Assembly (NCBI GenBank): GCA_963924555.1
Contig: OZ004593.1
Coordinates: forward strand, 5,018,480 to 5,082,479
Length of the DNA: 64,000 nt
Reading direction: 5' to 3'
Source of the DNA: Crambe crambe
Lineage: Eukaryota > Porifera > Demospongiae > Poecilosclerida > Crambeidae
A model generated the notes under the pieces. That model searched no databases, had not been told where the DNA came from, and worked only from the letters and a program-made list of their open reading frames with translations. How positions within the stretch are numbered: position 1 is the first letter of the stretch; every line of letters starts with the position of its first letter. A program made the translations under genes and the position numbers. Below are positions 57,667-64,000 of this stretch, one piece after another.

Positions 57667-57876
57667 ATGGCTAAGTATTGTGCTAGTGAAGCAGCAACAG
57701 CTATCAATCAGCTTCTGCAACTCTCTGAAGATGATCAGGAGTCTATGATGGAGGTCATCAGTGACTTCTTTGACCCTTCTTGCAGAGATGATGAGGAGCA
57801 GCTGGATGATGTCAATGACGATTTTGGAATCTCCGAACCTGAAGAGAGAGGTTTATTGCATTTAAGACTTAAATAA
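57667..57876 (+). CDS. Small acidic ORF in element c
   Basis: 69 codons, starting MAKYCASEAATAINQLLQLS, followed by an Asp/Glu-rich stretch. The composition is protein-like, and it could be the first exon of an element-encoded or captured gene; a GT follows at about 57851. I do not recognise it. A single-exon 69-aa protein is possible but weak. Confidence 0.3.
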   Translation: MAKYCASEAATAINQLLQLSEDDQESMMEVISDFFDPSCRDDEEQLDDVNDDFGISEPEERGLLHLRLK

Positions 57877-58272
57877 GACTTAAAAATGATTTAAATTGAT
57901 TGTAGCTGGATATGTTTAAGTTAGAAAATTTTACGGCATTCATACGAGCAAAAGGAGAACAACAAAGTTAAGCTCACTGCTAAGAAAACTTATGCAACAC
58001 CATTAATGGCTTTAGTGCTCTTTAGTGCTCATTATAACAAGAGTGATACTGAATTTTTTTTTGAGATAGGATGTTAGGTGTGCATCATTAAGAAAGGGAT
58101 CTATAGAAGTAATGTTAGATACAACGGATGAATAATTAAATAGATTACACAATACAAAGGATAAGTGTGCACTGTAAAGAAAGGGGTAGTTGTTAAGTGT
58201 GCATTATTAAGAAAGGGATCTAAGTTAGTGCAATGAACGAATAATTAAATTGTAGTACAACAAAGGGTAGTT

Positions 58273-58812
58273 ATGATAAGTAAACTATCTTACATAGGTA
58301 CATTTTACCTCTACAATAGTGGTGCACATTTGGTGGATGATGGTGTGCATGGTGATCTTGGGAGGTTTGATGACTGGTTGGGAGAGAATGGTGAGGTTGG
58401 AGTGGCTTGTACAGAGGGAGGGAGTAGTAGCGGTATAGAGGTGGAAAGTGGTAGAGGTGCATGTGATATGAATGGAGGAGATGGTGACGAGTATGTAGAG
58501 TTGAGCACTGAGGAGTTGGTTGAGGAGGCAATGAGGCGTGTGGACTTTGGTGGTGAGGTGAAATTTGAGCTGATGCCGGGTGAGATGAAGGAAGATTTGT
58601 TTGTGGGGCAGTTCATGGAGGGGGGTGTGGATGTGTGTGGAAAGGAGATCAGCTCATTACAAAAGAACACGACATCAATAAGTGAGGTACCTAACTTTAC
58701 AATAAAGTTCTTACCCCATGTGTTCTTGATCCTTTCTCATGGTAGATTACAAGGTTACAAGCTAAAAAGCATAACATACAAGGTATCTTACATCTTCAGC
58801 TTAACAAAGTAA
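58273..58812 (+). CDS. Acidic Gly/Glu-rich ORF in element c
   Basis: 179 codons. The central part (about residues 20-125) is rich in Gly, Glu and Asp with helix-like segments such as STEELVEEAMRRVDFGGEV, and an acceptor could precede it. The last 50 residues look like read-through into noncoding DNA. No family recognised. A captured exon is possible. Confidence 0.3.
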   Translation: MISKLSYIGTFYLYNSGAHLVDDGVHGDLGRFDDWLGENGEVGVACTEGGSSSGIEVESGRGACDMNGGDGDEYVELSTEELVEEAMRRVDFGGEVKFELMPGEMKEDLFVGQFMEGGVDVCGKEISSLQKNTTSISEVPNFTIKFLPHVFLILSHGRLQGYKLKSITYKVSYIFSLTK

Positions 58813-59352
58813 CTCACCTAATTGTAGTGCTTCATCCTCTCTGCTTCAGAATAGCCTATTTTTAAGGTTATAGAAGCGCTAGAGACAAGCGAAATAGCAG
58901 TTACTTGGTAAGCTTCATAAACAGTTAAACTTCAATACTGCCCTTTAAAAAATTACCTCTTGTATTCTTCCAGTAGTAGTTCATTTCCAGACTTAGTCCG
59001 TTGCTAGAGGTAGGGTTACATGAATGACTAAACACATACAAAAGAAAGCTTCCTTCTCCTTCCTTTCTTGCTACCACGCAGTTACATTTAAATCAATGAT
59101 GTAATCCATAACGCGGAACTACGTGAAAGATTACGGACCAAGACTAAAGAAGAGGAAATGAAGTAATCAATGATTTAACTTCCTCCTGAGGCAAAGAATT
59201 CAGCGCGCGTGTAACTTAGTGATCGTTTAGAATTTGGCTTCGGGCCTAGTACCAATCTACTCCCCGAGGTATGAACTACCACACTATGTAAATAACTCAA
59301 TTTTAAATTTTTGCGCGATATTCCCCTTTTTTCCAAATCCTGTCACATATAT

Positions 59353-61212
59353 GTGACTCAATTTAGGAAAAGGGGGCACTTCACGCAAGATAAATTTTTG
59401 AGATATGCGCGTTTAAACTAAAGTCTATTCGCGTTCACCTTGACCTTCTTATATCCGCGATAACTTGCTCAATTCTTGACCAATTTCAAAATTTCAAATA
59501 CCAGCAGCTAGCTAATTATCTGAGATTTATGATGATGCTTTTTATAAGGACTCATTCCTTACCAGTAAGAAGTTAGCTGTATGTCCCATAAGCAAAGTAT
59601 GGAGCTGCCTTTCACCACAAGGAATGTAGTGCGCGCGCATTGCGCGCGATAGAGCAAAACAATGGCTGCCAGATGCTACTGATTCTCGAGTAAGTTAGCT
59701 AGCTTACGCGAGTAACTGCTGGTTAAAACTAAGAAATATGAATTATAGAATAGCTTAGCTAACTAGAAAACTGAATCACAGAATCTTTTAGCTAACTAGA
59801 TCGATAGAATCAATGAGAAGTCACATTATCAAGTTTAACTACAATATTCGAATCACTGCTAAGCTTCCCGGCAGTTTAGCTTATACAGAACATACAGAAT
59901 AATCATTGCTAAACCCTCCAGGAGTTGCTGGGATCAGGAAAGGAAGGAGCAGGCTTGAGATGTCAGCTAAACCACCCTACCTCTCTGGGGATTGTCCAGT
60001 AGAAGACAGGGCAGAAGTCCAGGGAGAGTCATGGCAGGCATGAGAGAAAGTCACGCAAAAACGAGAAAAGAAACGAGAAAAGAACTTGATCTAAACTGAT
60101 AACACGTGGCTTGCCTCCAATTACCCGCGCATACCTCTAGCCATAACTATGTGGCTAATTGGATTAACACGCGTTCTTACGTAAGCTTACTATACCACAG
60201 CTACTTCCGGGGCCAAGGTGAACGCGAATAGACTTTAGCCTTAGGTAAAAAAAAATTATTTTTATCCACTTCTTTTTCCTTGCCTCCACAGTATCTTCAG
60301 TCCTTTATCTAACTTCCTGCCAAATTTCAGGAAGTAGGAAGGCTTTGAAGTAGGCAAGCGCTCGAGTTGAAGTGAGCTACTCACCCGGAACTTATTTCAC
60401 ATCCTACGTGCCCAAATTTCAATCTTCAATTACGGAGGATGTATGAGCATAATGCGCGGAAATGAGGGAAATTCCCCACACAAAATAAAAATTCATATTG
60501 ATGATTTCTACTGAATACAAAGTAGCTACAAAGATATTTAGCTAGCTACAGATAGGAAGAGGTTGTGGTAGGAGCCATCCAACTTCATATGTCAGAAGAT
60601 CCAGATATGGAGGTGCTGGATGAATTCTATGTCTCCTTCAACCCCAAGACAGTAGTCAAACACAGCCCAGATCCTACCAGTGTCTAGATTCCAACTCAGG
60701 CTAACACCACTTCCACAGGAATCAACCAATACAGCAGAGATAGGATCATAAAACTTACAAGTACTATTAAAACTACTGATGTACAAACATCTATCTACCC
60801 AAACTTTACCTGATCATTATTCAGAACTTGTTCCATATCTAGCATGCCTCAGATAACCCAAGCGCTCAAAGATAACAACGTAGTAAAGCTAAGTCTACTT
60901 CTTCTCCACACAGCTGCTACACGAGGTGAGAAAAATTGAATGATGTCATCGCGTTATACGGACTTACGTAAGGATTTACGGAGCATTGGGTATTGACCGG
61001 AAGTTCAATGTTTAGACGCCGTTTATTGCAAAACGCTTATTCAATCTTTCTCTGAGGTGATGCACTTCAAGCGCTTATAGCTCCGCGGTGGTTTAAGATT
61101 TAGCCTCAAGCGTAGTATCGGTGAAATTCTAAGGTAATGAGCTATAGCGTGGTATTAATAACTCCATTTTAAATTTTTGCGTGAAGTGCCCCCTTTTCCT
61201 ATAGCCTGTCAC
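59353..61212. mobile_element. TIR element d
   Basis: Inverted termini GTGAC(T/A)(C/G)... TTTAGGAAAAGGGGGCACTT on the left and the matching reverse at 61175-61212. The terminal GTGAC and AGGAAAAGGGG are shared with element c, so both belong to one superfamily. Elements c and d are separated only by ATATAT (59347-59352). No transposase; 60592-60786 (minus) is a weak open frame. Confidence 0.85.
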
Positions 61213-61286
61213 ATATATATAAATATATTTATTGGCGAGCGAAGCGAGCCACTCTCTGGTCATGTCAACGGGAGCTCGAGATATAT

Positions 61287-62031
61287 ATTTATATATATAT
61301 TTATATTTATTATGTAGTTACTGAGCATGTCCCATAGAGAATAGTAGTATCACAACTAGGGTGATATTTTACCATATCGCGTAGTCATATCGCGTAGTCA
61401 TATTACGTCCCCCTGGGCAATCTTTGCATAATGATTTATTTTATAGCCATGATAATATAATTATATATGTATAACTAGACTTTACTTCCTTTAGCTACAA
61501 GAGTTTAAAAAATAAGAAATAAAAAAAAAAAAAAAACATTCTGCATGAACTCCTAGGGGGAAAAAACCAGTAGCTAATTACCTATACTATGGCAACGTGC
61601 AACACTTGACAACAAGTAAAGCAAGTAAAAATATTTGACAGCAAGTGAAGCAAGTACAGCTATACCTTTTAGATGTGCCTCAACTCCTTAGCTAGCTGTT
61701 GTAGTAAGCGGCAGTTCAGCCTGGCAGCTGCATACAGAGGAAGCTGTAATGCTAGCAACAAAGCACATAGTGCATACAATAGATAATTATAAGACTAGTA
61801 GCTATAGTGTCTACAATTAGAAACGCTGTAGAAATCAATTACAACTGTAACCATAGATACTGTACATACATGAGTAGGGATAGGAAACGCGCGCAATTAA
61901 TTGATTCTATTTTTGATCATCCGCGTTATGCTCACGTGATAATAATAATCAATGTTGTTGCTAAGAGAAATTGTCTACTCCCGGAATTATATGCTCGCAA
62001 AATAATGAATAAGGTCAAGAAAGTAATTTCT
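61287..62031. other. Intergenic sequence, no gene seen
   Basis: It contains TATCGCGTAGTCA repeated at 61375-61403, an A-run at about 61530, and a diverged relative of the DR1 interior at 61690-61770. The open frame 61807-62139 overlaps the transposase exon on the other strand and is not supported. Confidence 0.5.
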
Positions 62032-63491
62032 TTAATTCTTGAAAGCCCAGAGTACCTTCTGGATACACTTCAGTTGATTGTTCACATCACCCAAATCAAT
62101 GAATCCAATAATCTCATATGTGTGTTTGTTATAGACTAGGTCCTCCTTAATTTTTATTTCATCAAATACAACTGCAACATATTTTTGCCATTCTTCCAAA
62201 TCCTTCACTTTGGCTTCCTTCATAAGCTGGACACTGACTTCTGGTTGAATACCAGTAGCTGCCTTAATAAGATGAGTATAATCTCTCAAAGTGCGTTCAG
62301 ATGGTAACTTGATAAAGCCTGATGATCTCATAGCATGATACGCTGCAGATGAAATTATCTTTAGATGAAGACACCATTTTATAATCATAGGATGCCACCT
62401 CAACTGTCTATCATTCTTCACTGAAAGAGATTGCATTTGCTGGTTCCAAAATAGACGTTGGAATGAATCTTCTGGAAAATCTTTAATGATTTTGCCTTGG
62501 TTATCATGCATTATTTTGGATAGATCATGGTTTAGATTGTTGTCCACTTCAATGTTGCTTGATGTAATCAATTTACTTATGCTCTCTTTGAGCCTTTTCA
62601 CTTTCTTTTCTGCTGCAACACATCTAGCCTTTAAGCCTCTATATCGCTTGAATTTCTGAGGTGTATTCAGATATCGCATGTTAGTGTGACTTGAGGTAGA
62701 AGCATGCACAGAAGGTGACATAGTGGATACAGTGTGTGCACGATAGTGCATTGCTCTAAGGTTGCTCCTATATGAAGTCCAAACATTACATCTCTTTCCA
62801 GTGATCAGGATAACTTCACACAAAGTGGTTCTAACTGTAGCCGGGAGTGCCTGTCATGCAATACACATTACATAGCACTGTTAAATGCAGTACACTTGTA
62901 TGGTGTCTTACCTTGGTGTTATCTAGATATGCCACTACTCTACCATCTGACGAGACAACATTCTTCTCTTCACGCTTAGCAATCATATCTACAAACTTCC
63001 TATTTTCATTACCATGGCATAATGTTGAATTGTCAAGAATTTCTAATAATGATGATATTGAGTTGTGGTCAACCCTAGATGGAACTGTATCAAGTGCTCT
63101 GCAACAGTGAGGTTGAATTTTCTGTCCACACACATGAACAGTCCAAGAGCTATCACTTTTGATGGTAAGGCAGTTTTTCATCATAGTACATTCAGCAGAC
63201 ATTTTACAGAAAGTAATGCATTCATTCGTGAGTGGTGAGACATCCTTCCATTCTGAACAAGGGAGAGTTATGCGCTGTTTTATGGAAGCCAATTTCATAT
63301 TCACCTATACACAGGAGTTGACATTATTTTTTAGGTACCTATGATCATAGAGTACCACTTACTCTCTGCTTATAATCTCCATAACGTTTTGTACCCTTCT
63401 TTGGTGGGCGCCCTTTGGGCCTGATGATGTACTCTGCTGTCTTTCTTTCTTCGTTTTTTTCAACCTTGAGGCGTAATTTTCGCTTCCCCAT
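62032..63491 (-). CDS. P-element/THAP9-like transposase-related gene, apparently truncated
   Basis: Three exons on the minus strand with phase-0 GT-AG introns: 63363-63491, 62912-63304 and 62032-62850. The sum is 1341 nt (446 aa). Exon 1 starts MGKRKLRLKV and holds an AT-hook-like RPKGRPPKKG. Exon 2 has a Cys/His-rich segment and HGNENRKFVDMIAKR, SDGRVVAYLDN. Exon 3 has CEVILITGKRC, a coiled coil, then QLRWHPMIIKWCLHLKIIS, SGFIKLPSERTLRDYTH and VVFDEIKIKEDLVYNK, a motif order I know from P-element/THAP9-like transposases. FDEIK may hold a catalytic Asp. Such proteins are usually longer. Here the frame stops soon after IGFIDLGDVNNQ, so the C-terminal half is lost or lies on exons I cannot see (GTACTC after IQK is a possible donor). 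Confidence 0.65.
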
Positions 63492-64000
63492 TACTTGCTT
63501 CTGTTTATACCAAACAAAGATTCCTTATATTTATGGCATGTAGTAACCATTACTATGTATAATGATAAGAAATGGAAATTGAAGAAACTTATATGCCTTG
63601 AGAAAGAATCCCGCAAACTCTGTCTAGAATGTCACTAAAAAAAACACTAAAACCAGCAATGAACATAATACCTATCATTCTAAATGGGATAATGGCATGT
63701 AGTTGTGTAGAAACTGCCTGTTGAAAATACCTATACTATTGTGTCTATTTAATATCATCCAAAAAATTCCCACAAAGTATTATCCTCAGCATTAAGAATT
63801 TGCATGCACAGTTGCATGGTACGTGCAGAACCTCAAAGCAGACTATGACAATTGACACTTACTAGAATTTAGAACCTTTTTACATTGATAATCCTCCAGT
63901 TATCAATTTCGGAGGAGACAGCTTAGACCACCGAAAACTTCCCTACTCGCATAAATAACCGTTACTATGCAGGTACCGTAACGAGCTAATTCCATCGCTG
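63492..64000. other. Upstream of the transposase-like gene
   Basis: AT-rich sequence with no supported gene, no clear terminal repeat and no recognisable promoter motif. The window ends here, so the right end of any element is not visible. Confidence 0.4.

Larger units (their letters stand above)
57307..59346. mobile_element. TIR element c
   Basis: Inverted termini GTGACAGGATTTAGGAAAA followed by AGGGGAATATCGCGC. The right arm is its reverse complement at 59311-59346. The flanks are ATATAT-rich. The interior has two acidic open frames (57667-57876 and 58273-58812) but no recognisable transposase. Confidence 0.85.
56931..61286. mobile_element. Outer inverted-repeat element e enclosing elements c and d
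   Basis: A near-perfect inverted repeat of about 53 bp (ATATATCTCGAGCTCCCGTT through GGCTCGCTTCGCTCGCC) occurs at 56931-56985 and, reversed, at 61234-61286. Between them lie DR2 and two further TIR elements. It may be one composite element or two inverted solo copies. There is no transposase. Confidence 0.65.

Noticed and set aside
61807-62139. 110-codon plus-strand frame
   Set aside because: Its 3-prime third is antisense to the transposase-like exon and the rest has no recognisable domain.

Overview
The window looks like animal nuclear DNA, most probably from a demosponge (Amphimedon queenslandica-like). The support is an AT-rich composition with pervasive TAGC/AGCT micro-repeats, spliceosomal genes with very short GT-AG introns (57-65 bp are common), extracellular Ig and fibronectin type III (FN3) domains in single exons bounded by phase-1 introns, and many TIR DNA transposons. 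The species name is inference. I see no bacterial operon, tRNA, rRNA or CRISPR array.

Layout. (1) 1-14.7 kb is a segmental duplication. Copy A (about 0.1-4.28 kb) ends in a broken Ig receptor. Copy B (about 6.06-14.7 kb) holds an intact receptor (12688-14686) and was enlarged by a Tigger/pogo element (6653-10467) and an 801-bp TIR element (11817-12617). Copy A keeps the equivalent empty site for the Tigger element. (2) 15.35-18.61 kb is a second, intact Tigger-like transposon of the same TIR family, whose transposase ends in a PHD-type zinc finger. (3) 19.25-22.42 kb is a long-TIR element that has captured a decayed IRAK/Pelle-like kinase gene. (4) 23.0-23.9 kb holds a secreted Cys-rich gene with one frameshift. 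(5) 24.5-53.4 kb is the main system: seven tandem Ig+FN3 single-pass receptors (called II-1 to II-7 here), interleaved with copies of a second receptor type (called I': unassigned N-terminal domain + 2 Ig + TM). II-1, II-4, II-6, II-7 and one I' gene (30666-33034) reconstruct as complete open reading frames through GT-AG splice sites. II-3 is complete except for a stop that removes its signalling tail. The rest are pseudogenes and fragments. (6) 54.2-61.3 kb is a nest of TIR elements without a recognisable transposase. (7) 62.03-63.49 kb is a three-exon, apparently truncated P-element/THAP9-like transposase gene on the minus strand.

How the genes may work together. The receptors carry three tail types, each with tyrosine motifs typical of SH2 docking: a two-tyrosine, ITAM-spaced tail in II (YxxV-x8-YxxI), an ITIM-like VxYxxI tail in the 12.7-14.7 kb receptor, and two YxxM plus YxxI and YxN motifs in the I' receptor. 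One II copy has lost its tail and several are dead. Tandem duplication, gene conversion, tail exchange and birth-and-death resemble paired immune-receptor clusters of vertebrates. I propose this as a candidate sponge recognition-receptor cluster. The ligand, the signalling and any role in immunity or allorecognition are inference.
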